DNA of 42,789 nt from an uncultured Ruminococcus sp. (lineage in GTDB: Bacteria > Bacillota > Clostridia > Oscillospirales > Acutalibacteraceae), in the NCBI GenBank assembly GCA_902802795.1, contig CADCNI010000024.1, positions 1 through 42,789 of the forward strand, in the 5' to 3' direction. Every line of letters begins with the position of its first letter. The first letter of the stretch is position 1. The notes below the pieces were generated by a model. The model saw only the letters and a list, made by a program, of their open reading frames with translations. It searched no databases and was not told the origin of the DNA. Positions 32,122 through 40,238 of this stretch are shown here, in pieces. The translations under genes and the position numbers were made by a program.

Positions 32122-33051
32122 ATGAAAGAAAGCGAGAGAATTGTGAAGATCGAGCCGCCGGATGACGGCAGGCTGAAAATGTGGGTCGAGCGGCTGAAAG
32201 AGAACTATGGCGATTGGCTGAAAGTGTCGGTGATCGGAAACAGTCTGCTCGGACGCAGCATATGTGCGTTGCATATGGGCACAGGCAGCAGAAAGGTGCT
32301 TTACTGCGGGGGCGTGCACGGCCGGGAGTGGATTACCACGCTGCTCATGATGTATTTTGCCGAGGAACTGCTGTACGCCTGCCAAAAGAACCGGAGAATG
32401 TGCGAAATGGACGTCGGCAAGATGCTGCATACGGGAGGACTGACGATCATTCCCGCACTCAATCCGGACGGCATCGAGATTGCCATCAACGGCGGCGACT
32501 GTCCCGGCCTGCAGGATTATCTCAGCGCCGATCTTCTCAAAAGCTGCCGCAGCCGCGCGTTTTGCCGCCGATGGAAAGCCAACGCCAGGGGCGTGGATAT
32601 CAACCGTAATTTCGACGCGGGCTGGGATGAAATGCGCTCCGTCGCCATGAGCGGCGGTATCTGCGGTCCCTGTGCGGGCGGCTGGACGGGGGAATATCCC
32701 GAAAGCGAGCCGGAAACCCGCGCAGTGGTAGGGCTTTGCGAGGAAGTGAGATTTCGTCATGTGCTGGCGTTTCATTCGCAGGGAGAAGAAATTTACTGGA
32801 ATTACCGCGGTTTTACCCCGCCGCAAGCCCATCTGATGGCACGGGTGCTGTCCGTATCCTCGGGCTATGCCCTGCGCCAGCCGCAGCCCGACGCGGCCGG
32901 CGCGGGACTGAAGGACTGGTTTATGGAAAAATATCATGCCCCCGCCTTTACCGTGGAGATCGGCAGAGGAGAATGTCCCATCCCCCTGAGCTGCTTCCGT
33001 TTTCTTTACAGCCGCCTGCGTGAAATGCTGGTTCTGGGAGCCGCCATATGA
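32122..33051 (+). CDS. M14-family zinc carboxypeptidase
   Basis: The 309-residue protein is an M14 metallocarboxypeptidase of the type that includes gamma-D-glutamyl-meso-diaminopimelate peptidases. The zinc ligands are in GGVHGREWITT (His-x-x-Glu) and FRHVLAFHSQGEEIYW (third His). The catalytic Glu is in FTVEIGRGE, and substrate-binding VDINRNFDAGW is intact. There is no signal peptide, so it acts in the cytoplasm, probably in muropeptide recycling; the substrate is inferred. ATG 32122 (MKESERIVKI) is chosen because AGAGGGA lies just upstream. Two in-frame ATGs at 32098 and 32101 also exist. Confidence 0.9.
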   Translation: MKESERIVKIEPPDDGRLKMWVERLKENYGDWLKVSVIGNSLLGRSICALHMGTGSRKVLYCGGVHGREWITTLLMMYFAEELLYACQKNRRMCEMDVGKMLHTGGLTIIPALNPDGIEIAINGGDCPGLQDYLSADLLKSCRSRAFCRRWKANARGVDINRNFDAGWDEMRSVAMSGGICGPCAGGWTGEYPESEPETRAVVGLCEEVRFRHVLAFHSQGEEIYWNYRGFTPPQAHLMARVLSVSSGYALRQPQPDAAGAGLKDWFMEKYHAPAFTVEIGRGECPIPLSCFRFLYSRLREMLVLGAAI

Positions 33052-33055
33052 CGAG

Positions 33056-33077
33056 GTGATTTTACAGATAAAATCAC
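33056..33077. other. Perfect 9-bp inverted repeat after the M14 gene
   Basis: GTGATTTTA and TAAAATCAC are separated by CAGA. There is no T-run, so it is a weak terminator or a protein site. It starts five bases after the stop codon. Confidence 0.5.
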
Positions 33078-33188
33078 AGAAGAAACCGTAAAATTCCTCA
33101 TTATTATTATAGCACACTTTTCTATAGAGGACAACCGTATATTTTCCCCATTTTTCCCAAGGTACCACATCAATTCAAAAAAATCATG

Positions 33189-33216
33189 TTGTATTATTTT
33201 GTGGATGTGGTATAAT
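33189..33216 (+). promoter_or_regulatory. Sigma-A promoter of the OGG gene (TTGTAT-N16-TATAAT)
   Basis: TTGTAT (33189-33194) and TATAAT (33211-33216) are spaced by 16 bp, about 105 bp before the ATG. Confidence 0.65.
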
Positions 33217-33322
33217 AAAAGACAGGCAGTTCGCCATATGCCGGATGATTGCTGATTTTTCAACCTAAAAATTACGAACTGTATATTAATCAAAAATATT
33301 ACAATATCTGAGGTGTATCGGG

Positions 33323-34162
33323 ATGGAGAAAATGCCTTCGGTGACGGCGGAGGTTGGTACGTTTTCGGCGGCGGCCACGCTGACGAGCGGACAGTGTTTT
33401 CGCTGGACGCAGAGAGAAGGCATGCTGTGCGGCACGGCTTTGGGAAGATACGTGGAAATGCGGCAGGAGGGCAGCCGGCTCACCGTATGGGGCGCTGATC
33501 AGGAGGAATTCGACCGTCTTTGGCGCGGGTATCTCGACTTGGACCGCGATTACGAAGCCATCCGGAGGGAAGTGACCGGCCTTGAACCCCGCCTGGGGGA
33601 ATGCGCGGCCTATGCGGCAGGCGTTCATATTCTCTCGCAGGAGCCGTGGGAAGCGCTTTGTTCCTTTGTCATTTCTCAAAACAACAATATCCCCCGCATC
33701 AGGGGAATTATCGGGCGGCTTTGTCTGCGCTACGGCGCCCCCGCCTTGCGGGGCGAACGGGCAGCGGACGTAGCCGAGGGACATGCCTTTCCCACGCCGG
33801 AAGCGCTGGCCGGGGTATCCGAACAGACCTTTCGGGAGCTGGGCTGCGGCTATCGCGCCGCCTATCTGACAGAGCTGTCCCGTGCCGCGGCGGAAGGGCG
33901 TATTGATTTTGAGGCCATAAAAAAAGCCCCGATTGACGAGGCGAGAAAGGAACTGCGCTTGCTCAAAGGGGTTGGCCCCAAGGTGGCGGAATGCGTGCTG
34001 CTGTACGGATTCGGACGGCTGGAATGTTTTCCGGTAGATGTATGGATACGCCGTGCGCTTGAAACGGAGTTCACAGGCGGCACGGCGCTCATTGGCAGCG
34101 GGTTTGCCGGAGTTGCGCAGCAGTACATCTTTGAATACATCCGCCATCATCCGCCGGAGTGA
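33323..34162 (+). CDS. 8-oxoguanine DNA glycosylase (OGG1/HhH-GPD family)
   Basis: The 279-residue protein removes oxidised guanine from DNA and cleaves the strand. The N-terminal OGG domain has TLTSGQCFRWTQREG. The HhH-GPD core has FVISQNNNIPRIRGII, the helix-hairpin-helix LKGVGPKVAECVLLYG with the Schiff-base Lys220, and the catalytic Asp239 in FPVDVWIRR. The length is normal for the bacterial OGG1-like enzymes of Clostridia. A ribosome site GAGGTG precedes the ATG. It is monocistronic with its own promoter. Confidence 0.94.
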   Translation: MEKMPSVTAEVGTFSAAATLTSGQCFRWTQREGMLCGTALGRYVEMRQEGSRLTVWGADQEEFDRLWRGYLDLDRDYEAIRREVTGLEPRLGECAAYAAGVHILSQEPWEALCSFVISQNNNIPRIRGIIGRLCLRYGAPALRGERAADVAEGHAFPTPEALAGVSEQTFRELGCGYRAAYLTELSRAAAEGRIDFEAIKKAPIDEARKELRLLKGVGPKVAECVLLYGFGRLECFPVDVWIRRALETEFTGGTALIGSGFAGVAQQYIFEYIRHHPPE

Positions 34163-34255
34163 TACCGTCATCGACAAAAATAATCTTTAAATATTCCAAT
34201 ATGTAATAATTGATTTATACATAACAAAGTGAAATAGCGAAAGGCAAACATCCGT

Positions 34256-34603
34256 TTATTTCTTAAAAACCTCTTTTTCCCCATCCGGATTGGAAAGGGT
34301 GAGATGGCTGGCGTCCTTATCCGAAACGGTGGCCACGATCTTGTATTTATCGCCGTTTTTGTCGGTCAGTGTCATCACGATATTGCCTTCCTCGTCTTTT
34401 TCCCATGTGCCGTCGATGCGGAATCGGCCGTAGGTGACGCGCACCTTGCTGCCGGAAAACCGGATCCTGGTGTCGGGGTCCTTCTGGGAACGCCATGTGC
34501 CGTCCAGATCGGAGCCGCAGGAGCAAAGCAGCGCAAGAGCCGTCAGCAGGGCGACGAAAAAGACGACGATTTGATGGGGCACATGCTTCCTATGCATTAC
34601 CAT
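34256..34603 (-). CDS. Small lipoprotein with G-x-W beta domain (paralog G)
   Basis: The 115-residue protein has a signal with lipobox LCSC (Cys29) followed after six residues by GTW (35-37) and a compact all-beta domain of about 80 residues (RIRFSGSKVRVTYGRFRIDG, TWEKDEEGNIVMTLTDKNGD, KYKIVATVSDKDASHLTLSN). This looks like the minimal version of the outer domain of paralogs A, B, C and F (lipocalin-like, DUF5640-like). A ribosome site (AAGGACGG) lies nine bases before ATG 34603; a second ATG two codons later is possible. Function is unknown. Confidence 0.78.
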   Translation of the reverse strand: MVMHRKHVPHQIVVFFVALLTALALLCSCGSDLDGTWRSQKDPDTRIRFSGSKVRVTYGRFRIDGTWEKDEEGNIVMTLTDKNGDKYKIVATVSDKDASHLTLSNPDGEKEVFKK

Positions 34604-34635
34604 TATACATTACCGTCCTTTTTGGATATGATATT

Positions 34636-34664
34636 ATATTATTATGAACCGCCGTCTTTGTCAA
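34636..34664 (-). promoter_or_regulatory. Promoter of the small lipoprotein gene (TTGACA-N17-TAATAT)
   Basis: On the minus strand TTGACA (34664-34659) is followed after 17 bp by TAATAT (34641-34636). A TATAAT three bases further is the alternative -10. Confidence 0.7.
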
Positions 34665-34731
34665 TGACAGAAGATTGAATATTCAGTAAAAATAAATCCA
34701 ACATGAAACACCGACAGGGAGGAATCTTGCA

Positions 34732-35403
34732 ATGAACAGAAAAAAACCGCAGCTCAGCATGCACCTGAACAAAAACGAATCCGCACTTGACGTTCTGATC
34801 AGGGCGGATATGGAAGAGTGTGACGTCAACGGCTTTTTGTTTACCGATGAAACGGTGGAGCATCTCAATATTTCCGATGTGGAGATTTCGGGCTGCATCT
34901 TTATCAACTGCCGGTTTTACGACTGTGTTTTTGAAGGGGTGAGTTTCAGCAACTGCATTTTCAAGAACTGCGACCTTTCCTTTATGAACATGACACAAGG
35001 GTCGATTTCCTGCACCGAGATCATCGAGACCAATATTTCGGGGCTGAATCTGACATTCGGCGTGATGAATCATGTGCTGGTCAGGTCCACGGCCTGCCGT
35101 TACGTGAATTTTTCCGAAGTGCGGATGATGGAAACGGAATTTGTGGGATGTGATATGACTTCCAGCAACATTGACCGCGCACGTCTGAAAGAGACGCATT
35201 TTGTCCAGTGCGATCTGACGGGAGCGGATTTTGCGCACACCTCCCTCAAGGGAATGGATTTGCGCGGCAACCGACTGGATAAGCTCGTCTTTCTCGGCGG
35301 CGAACTGGAGGGAACCACCATCGACTATGGACAGGCGATTGCGCTGGTGAAGCTGCTGGGGATCGAAGTGGTGGATAACAGGAGCGCGGGCGGCATTTTT
35401 TAA
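34732..35403 (+). CDS. Pentapeptide-repeat protein
   Basis: The 223-residue protein is built of A(D/N)LXX-type pentapeptides in the weaker 'C/F' style: SGCIFINCRFYDCVFEGVSF, SNCIFKNCDLSFMN, then VNFSEVRMMETEFVGCDMTS and THFVQCDLTGADFAHTSLKG. Such proteins fold as a right-handed square beta helix. Some (Qnr, McbG) shield DNA gyrase, but no direct evidence here points to that role. The even spacing of Cys, Phe and Leu at the central positions supports a complete helix of about 30-35 repeats. An excellent ribosome site (GGGAGGA) precedes the ATG. Confidence 0.87.
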   Translation: MNRKKPQLSMHLNKNESALDVLIRADMEECDVNGFLFTDETVEHLNISDVEISGCIFINCRFYDCVFEGVSFSNCIFKNCDLSFMNMTQGSISCTEIIETNISGLNLTFGVMNHVLVRSTACRYVNFSEVRMMETEFVGCDMTSSNIDRARLKETHFVQCDLTGADFAHTSLKGMDLRGNRLDKLVFLGGELEGTTIDYGQAIALVKLLGIEVVDNRSAGGIF

Positions 35404-35497
35404 AGCGGGGAGAACCGCATGCGTTTCGCCATTGATAAAAATCGGTTGGATGCGCCGGGCAATGAGAGCGGATAACATTTTGCGCGGCGATGTTGTA

Positions 35498-36250
35498 TTA
35501 TTCAAACAGCATCCGGCAGGCAAAGGACTGTTTGCCGGTCGCATCGTTGATGCCGTCGATGAGCAGTTCTCCTGTTGTGACATGAGGGGTACTGCGGCGC
35601 ATGGTGAAGCTGTCGCCCAGACGGAGTTCGGATTTATAGTAAATATCCATTCTGCGCATTGCGTCGAGGCGGCGCAGTTCGTCGTCGGTCAGGGTGTCGT
35701 AGGCGAATTCGCTGTAGCGGCAGTTATTCGTGTGACCTAAGCAGTCGATGTGGCTGGGGTAGATTTTGCGGCGGTCGCAGGGCTGCATATCGGCGTTTGT
35801 GTGCAGCTTGTGGGAGGCTTCCATGACAAACTGCGGGTACGGCTGCCCGACGGAAAACGGCAGATGATCGGGACGGACGATTCTGCGCGTGTCGGTGTCC
35901 ATCAGCACAGAAAAGGTGACGGCGTGAAAGAGCGGCGTGCCGTCCGTGTCGGTGAAGGAAAAGTCCCGGCGGAAAGTCAGCCGTTCCTGCTCCGAATGCC
36001 AGGTGCGCCCGATGACGGTGGGCTGCCCCACGATGGGACGGACGATTTCAAAGGAGGAGGAGATCATCACCCATGATGTATGATACGGCGCCAGATCATC
36101 CACATTCAGGTGAAACTGCCGCAGGTGCCGTTCCGCAATCTCACAGATGAGGGTCTGGTAGCCGCAGGGCTTCATGCGACCGTCGCCGTTGAGCATATCC
36201 ATGCTTACGTCGTAGGAATAAGACCGTTCCGTTTCATTGTTCAATGTCAT
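35498..36250 (-). CDS. Acyl-ACP thioesterase (FatA/FatB-like)
   Basis: The 250-residue protein matches the acyl-ACP thioesterase family (two fused hot-dog domains), which releases free fatty acid from acyl carrier protein. The first domain holds SSFEIVRPIVGQPTVIGRTW. The second carries HIDCLGHTNNCRYSEFAYD, in the place of the catalytic Asp/Asn-His/Cys-Glu residues. The length is typical for the bacterial type. No strong ribosome site is seen before ATG 36250. It is flanked by the pentapeptide gene (convergent) and the membrane exporter (divergent). Confidence 0.9.
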   Translation of the reverse strand: MTLNNETERSYSYDVSMDMLNGDGRMKPCGYQTLICEIAERHLRQFHLNVDDLAPYHTSWVMISSSFEIVRPIVGQPTVIGRTWHSEQERLTFRRDFSFTDTDGTPLFHAVTFSVLMDTDTRRIVRPDHLPFSVGQPYPQFVMEASHKLHTNADMQPCDRRKIYPSHIDCLGHTNNCRYSEFAYDTLTDDELRRLDAMRRMDIYYKSELRLGDSFTMRRSTPHVTTGELLIDGINDATGKQSFACRMLFE

Positions 36251-36368
36251 GGTGTCACATTCTTTCTGGAAGAATCCGATTTTTTGGGTATTATACCATT
36301 CTCACGGATATTTGTCAAACGATGTTTTTCCAGTTTATATTATCTCACACAGATTCTTCAATTTCATG

Positions 36369-36397
36369 TTGAAATTCTCTGTCAAATCCTGTATAAT
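36369..36397 (+). promoter_or_regulatory. Sigma-A promoter of the small-multidrug-export gene (TTGAAA-N17-TATAAT)
   Basis: TTGAAA (36369-36374) and TATAAT (36392-36397) with a 17-bp spacer lie 43 bp before ATG 36440. Confidence 0.85.
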
Positions 36398-36439
36398 AAA
36401 AAAATCCTGAAATCTGTTAATATGGAGGAGTGTATTTCG

Positions 36440-37000
36440 ATGATCGAAGCACTGCAAACCTTTTTCCAGGAAAATTTTCCTCCGCAGCTCGCGGTCTTTT
36501 TAATCTCCATGATTCCGCTGGTAGAGTGCAGAGGCGCCATTCCCTTTGGCATCGTGGCGCTTCAGATGCCGCTGTGGGAGGTATTGCCCCTTTCCATCGC
36601 CGGCAATATCCTTCCCGTACCTTTTATTCTGCTGCTCATCCGGCCTGTCATCAACTGGTTCAAAAAGACCAAACTGCTCAGCCCTTTGGCTCACTGGATC
36701 GAGGGCAAGGCGGACAAGAAAAAGGACAAGGTACTCAAATACAGCAAGTGGGGGCTTTTCTTTTTTGTCGCTGTTCCCATTCCCGGCACAGGCGCGTGGA
36801 CAGGCGCATTGATCGCCGCGCTGCTGGATATGCGCATCAAGAACGCTTTCATCACCATTCTGTTCGGCATGATCTGCGCCGCGCTGATTATGACGCTCGG
36901 CTCCACACTGGCGGACGCGATCATCAGCGGCGAAATCTGGACATATATTGACACGGCGAAGGATTACATTATGTCTCTCACAGGCGGACAGGCCGCGTGA
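36440..37000 (+). CDS. Small multidrug export protein (COG2426 family membrane protein)
   Basis: The 186-residue membrane protein matches the COG2426/Sm_multidrug_ex family. Diagnostic stretches are SMIPLVECRGAIPFGIVAL near the N-terminus, a cytoplasmic basic loop (IEGKADKKKDKVLKYSKWGL) and VPIPGTGAWTGALIAALLDM, followed by a last membrane segment. The name comes from an early report; transport activity is not well shown. ATG 36440 is preferred because GGAGG lies about ten bases upstream; the long upstream frame is open by chance. It is 64 bp before the CapA-like gene. Confidence 0.88.
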   Translation: MIEALQTFFQENFPPQLAVFLISMIPLVECRGAIPFGIVALQMPLWEVLPLSIAGNILPVPFILLLIRPVINWFKKTKLLSPLAHWIEGKADKKKDKVLKYSKWGLFFFVAVPIPGTGAWTGALIAALLDMRIKNAFITILFGMICAALIMTLGSTLADAIISGEIWTYIDTAKDYIMSLTGGQAA

Positions 37001-37064
37001 GGAAGATTCCCCGCGGAATCCGCGGAGAATGCCGTGACAATCTGTAAAAAAAGCGGGTGTTTTT

Positions 37065-38597
37065 ATGAAGAAACTGTTCAGGGGCGTGTTGGGATTGCTG
37101 GCCCGCATCGCCGTTGTTTTCAACCGTATGTTCAACAAGGGCGACGCTGCCGCCAATCCCGCAGGCAAAGGCACCGGCAATGAAGCCCGGCCCCGCCGCA
37201 GACTGGTGGACGGTGTGGACGCGGATAGATTCACTCGGCTCTGCGTGGTTCTGGTGATCGGCTTTGTCAGTCTGCTGGGAGCGGTGCTGATCGCGGTGTC
37301 GCTGCATTCGGGCGGCAGACGCATTCCCATCGAGGAGGACGAGGCCGGCAGCGCAGCGCCTTCCGGCCGTCTGACGATTTCTTTCGGCGGCAACATCATG
37401 CCGACACAGGACATGGTGGACGCGGCGCTCACCGACAGCGGCTATCAGTTTCACAATGATCTCTCCGAGCTTTCGGAAGTGCTGGCGGGGGATATCACCG
37501 TCGCGGGACTTTGCGGACAGGTGGACGCCTACGGAAAGGACAAGGATGTGGGCGGCATTGACACCGACAAAAATTACCCCGACGCGCTGGCTTCGGCTGT
37601 GTCCGAACTGGGCGTGCAGCATATTTTCGGCGCGAATCAGCACGCCTTTGCCAACGGCTATGACGCGATGTGCGCCACCGTGACCAATCTGCATATGCAT
37701 TCGGTGGGCATGATCGGACTGACCACCACTGACCCGAAAAAGATCAATACCCGCGTGGTGCGGGTGAACGGCGTGAGCGTAGGACTGGCGGGTTACAACT
37801 GCGCCGACAGCAAGGATTACGACGCGCTGACCGACGAGCAGAAAACCTACATCGCGCAAACGCTGCCCAACGCCGACGACATCGCGGAGCGGGCGGCCGC
37901 GGATATTGCCAAGCTGAAAAACAGCGGCGCGGAATTTATTGTGGTGTGCATCACATGGGGCGGCAAAGGTACCGTCGCGCAGAGCGAACTCATGAAGCAG
38001 ACCGCTCCCAAGGTGGCGCAGGCGGGCGCGGATGTGATCGTAGGTTACGGCCCTTGCGTCACGTTGGACGCGGAGATTCTCACCCGCGAGGAAAACGGCG
38101 TGAGCAAGGAGTGTTATGTGTTTTATTCGCTGGGATGTCTCTTCGGAGACAATAGCTACAGCGGCAATCAGAAGATTCTGAGTCAGAAGGGCAAATTAAC
38201 CGACGCGCAGAAGAAATCCGTGGAAGAAGAAAAGAAAAAAATATCAAAAATCAACGCCGCCATGAAGCGCAGCATGACGGTGACGCTCAGCGTGGCGCGC
38301 GGCAAAAACGGCACGGTGTCGGTGGAAAGCGCCGGGTACAGCCCCATCTATATCATACGGAACGCAGGACAGGGAGAGGAAAACGCCCATCTGAAATATA
38401 TGGCGGTGCCGGCGGCGAAGTATGTCTCGGCGGAGGAACGCCCCGCGATTTTTGCGGACGACGCGCAGTGGAAGAGCTGCAAGGAGGCATTCACCGCCAT
38501 CTGTGCCATTGCCGACAAGACGGACGGCAGACTGGTGCTGCGTCAGTTTGACCAGAGAGAGGAAACCGCTTCCGATCCGGCGGACGGAAAAATTTAA
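37065..38597 (+). CDS. CapA-like protein with altered catalytic motifs
   Basis: The 510-residue protein has a basic N-terminus, one membrane segment (about 58-80) and an outer CapA/PgsA-type metallophosphatase-like fold (about 100-400). CapA proteins act in poly-gamma-glutamate synthesis or in other envelope steps. Here the motifs are changed. The GD metal motif reads GGNIMP (Asn110), NNH reads NQH (191-193), HWG reads TWG and the GHHPH motif reads GYGPC. Most metal ligands are therefore lost, so the protein is likely a pseudoenzyme or binding protein. A Lys/Glu-rich helical insertion (QKKSVEEEKKKISKINA) precedes the C-terminal part. Confidence 0.82.
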   Translation: MKKLFRGVLGLLARIAVVFNRMFNKGDAAANPAGKGTGNEARPRRRLVDGVDADRFTRLCVVLVIGFVSLLGAVLIAVSLHSGGRRIPIEEDEAGSAAPSGRLTISFGGNIMPTQDMVDAALTDSGYQFHNDLSELSEVLAGDITVAGLCGQVDAYGKDKDVGGIDTDKNYPDALASAVSELGVQHIFGANQHAFANGYDAMCATVTNLHMHSVGMIGLTTTDPKKINTRVVRVNGVSVGLAGYNCADSKDYDALTDEQKTYIAQTLPNADDIAERAAADIAKLKNSGAEFIVVCITWGGKGTVAQSELMKQTAPKVAQAGADVIVGYGPCVTLDAEILTREENGVSKECYVFYSLGCLFGDNSYSGNQKILSQKGKLTDAQKKSVEEEKKKISKINAAMKRSMTVTLSVARGKNGTVSVESAGYSPIYIIRNAGQGEENAHLKYMAVPAAKYVSAEERPAIFADDAQWKSCKEAFTAICAIADKTDGRLVLRQFDQREETASDPADGKI

Positions 38598-38609
38598 TTG
38601 TAATGACGG

Positions 38610-38638
38610 TTGCAGTCGTCGGTTTTGCGTGATATAAT
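38610..38638 (+). promoter_or_regulatory. Sigma-A promoter (TTGCAG-N17-TATAAT) of the ATP-grasp-like gene
   Basis: TTGCAG (38610-38615) and TATAAT (38633-38638) have a 17-bp spacer and lie 39 bp before ATG 38678. Confidence 0.75.
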
Positions 38639-38677
38639 AAGGTATAATTTAGTTTGGAGTGCCGGAGGTACGAATTT

Positions 38678-39889
38678 ATGAATGTGATTTTTATTTCGCC
38701 CAATTACCCCGAAGATCGCTGGAGATATATTCATGCGCTGCGAGGACTCGGCGTGAATGTGCTGGGCATCGGTGACGCGGTGGAGGAGAATTTTCCTCAT
38801 GGGCTGCAGGGCTGCCTGACCGATTATTACCGCGTGGATGATCTGCACGATTATGATGCGGTGTACCGTGCGGTGTCCTATCTTTCCTATCAGTACGGCC
38901 GACCGGACGGCATCGAGTCGCTCAACGACTACTGGGCGACGCTGGAGGCGAGCCTGCGCAGGGATTTCAATGTGGTGGGCTTTGATGTGGATTATGCCCG
39001 CCGCGTGTTTGACAAGGCGAGTGTGAATGACGCGGTGCGTGCCGCCGGCGTGAAGCTGATGGAGCGCGACGAAGAGGGCAATGCTGTGCTTCTCGAAGGT
39101 TCGCGCGTGATTCGCTGCTGCGGCATGGTCAACCGCTACGGCAAGGTGATGGGCGCGGCGGTTTATGAATTTTCCGATCTGCCGGAGCGCATCGCACAGA
39201 AGAAGGAGCTTCTCTCGTTTTTCAGCATTGCGCCGGAGGAATGCGGCACCGAAAGCGAGGACTTCATGGAGACGGCGCTCAAAGTGGTGGACGCGGTGCG
39301 TGTGCGGGGCGGCTTCTTTAACCTGACCTTCGCGGTGGGAAAGGATATTCTGCTGGCCGACGCGTCGTTCCTGCCGCCGGAGGAATATTTTGCCGACGTG
39401 ATGGCCTGCACGGGCAGCAGCGATGTGTGCCACCTGTGGGCGGCGGACAAGGTGGGTATGAACATGGATTACCACATTCTGCCCGAAACCACGGTCTTTG
39501 CGACCCGTCGCTTTGACCGCAGCTACCGTTATTCCCACGACAGAATCATGAGCAAGCTCAAATCCGTCATCCGTCGCTATGGCAGATGCTACACCGATTT
39601 TGACATGACGGGTGACTATTTCTATATTTTCAAAGCGGACAGCGCCGCGAAGGCACGCGAGCTGATTCAGTTTATTCAGGTGGATTACGCGGACGTCAGC
39701 CCGATTGCGCAGTTCCCCGCGCTGAAAGCGGTTGACCGCAGAAATCTCAGACAGAGCGCCATTCGGGAGCAGTCCTCGTATGACGCGAGGATGCTGCTGA
39801 ATCGTAAGGTGGAGGAGAAGATTCATCAGAGCAGCGCTTATGAGAAAGCGAAGAAAAAAGCGGGAACGGCGCAGAAAAAGAAAAAGTAA
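38678..39889 (+). CDS. ATP-grasp-type domain protein, unknown substrate
   Basis: The 403-residue protein starts MNVIFISPNYPEDRWRYIHALRGLGVNVLGIGD. This is the N-terminal pre-ATP-grasp fold of a carbamoyl-phosphate-synthase-like family found in gut Bacillota. The central part (ESLNDYWATLEASLRRDF, YARRVFDKASVNDAVRAAGV) fits an ATP-grasp ligase, but the ATP-binding lysine and Mg-site motifs are hard to pick out. GGFFNLTFAVGKDILLADAS may be the metal-site strand. The C-terminus is Lys-rich (KKKAGTAQKKKK). ATG 38678 follows a clear GGAGGT. The function cannot be assigned; a peptide- or amino-acid-ligating role is possible. The second repeat copy starts six bases after the stop. Confidence 0.75.
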   Translation: MNVIFISPNYPEDRWRYIHALRGLGVNVLGIGDAVEENFPHGLQGCLTDYYRVDDLHDYDAVYRAVSYLSYQYGRPDGIESLNDYWATLEASLRRDFNVVGFDVDYARRVFDKASVNDAVRAAGVKLMERDEEGNAVLLEGSRVIRCCGMVNRYGKVMGAAVYEFSDLPERIAQKKELLSFFSIAPEECGTESEDFMETALKVVDAVRVRGGFFNLTFAVGKDILLADASFLPPEEYFADVMACTGSSDVCHLWAADKVGMNMDYHILPETTVFATRRFDRSYRYSHDRIMSKLKSVIRRYGRCYTDFDMTGDYFYIFKADSAAKARELIQFIQVDYADVSPIAQFPALKAVDRRNLRQSAIREQSSYDARMLLNRKVEEKIHQSSAYEKAKKKAGTAQKKKK

Positions 39890-39894
39890 GAAAA

Positions 39895-40089
39895 GCGAAG
39901 CGTAATTAGCGAGCGAATGCGAGCGTGGGAATCCAAGGGGGCAAGCCCTCTTGGCGGGTCAAGGGCAGCGCCCTTGTGGGGAGTGGGGCAAAGCCCCACG
40001 AGGTCGGCATAGCCGACCGAGCGGAACGAGCTTGGATTTGCAACGGGGTCGGGCGAATACGGAGAATCTTCCGACAAAATTCGCCCGAC
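39895..40089 (+). repeat. Palindrome-rich repeat element, copy 2
   Basis: About 195 bp correspond to copy 1 at 18714-18900. It has the CCAAGGGGGC...GCCCTCTTGG palindrome, AAGGGC-AGC-GCCCTT, GTGGGGC-AAA-GCCCCAC, GGTCGGC-ATA-GCCGACC and a terminal stem GTCGGGCGAAT (40048-40058) with ATTCGCCCGAC (40079-40089). Several arms differ from copy 1 while pairing is kept. Here it sits between two intact genes. Short open frames through it are not genes. Confidence 0.88.
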
Positions 40090-40159
40090 TGCGTTTTATA
40101 TCGGGGGGCTGATCTTGCCCGCCTGCCGTCAGAGATGATGCTTGCCGTCATCGGCCGCA

Positions 40160-40225
40160 CCCCGCGCCGCCTGAAAAAAAGACGCGGCGGATGGGGCTTC
40201 GCTTTTTCTTTTTCTATTTTTTCAC
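40160..40225 (+). terminator. Terminator-like hairpin before the DUF218 gene
   Basis: CGCCGC (40165-40170) pairs with GCGGCG (40184-40189), extended by CCCC/GGGG with a bulge, and a T-rich tract follows from 40202. It could end transcription from the ATP-grasp-like gene. Confidence 0.5.
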
Positions 40226-40238
40226 TAAGGAGCCTGTT

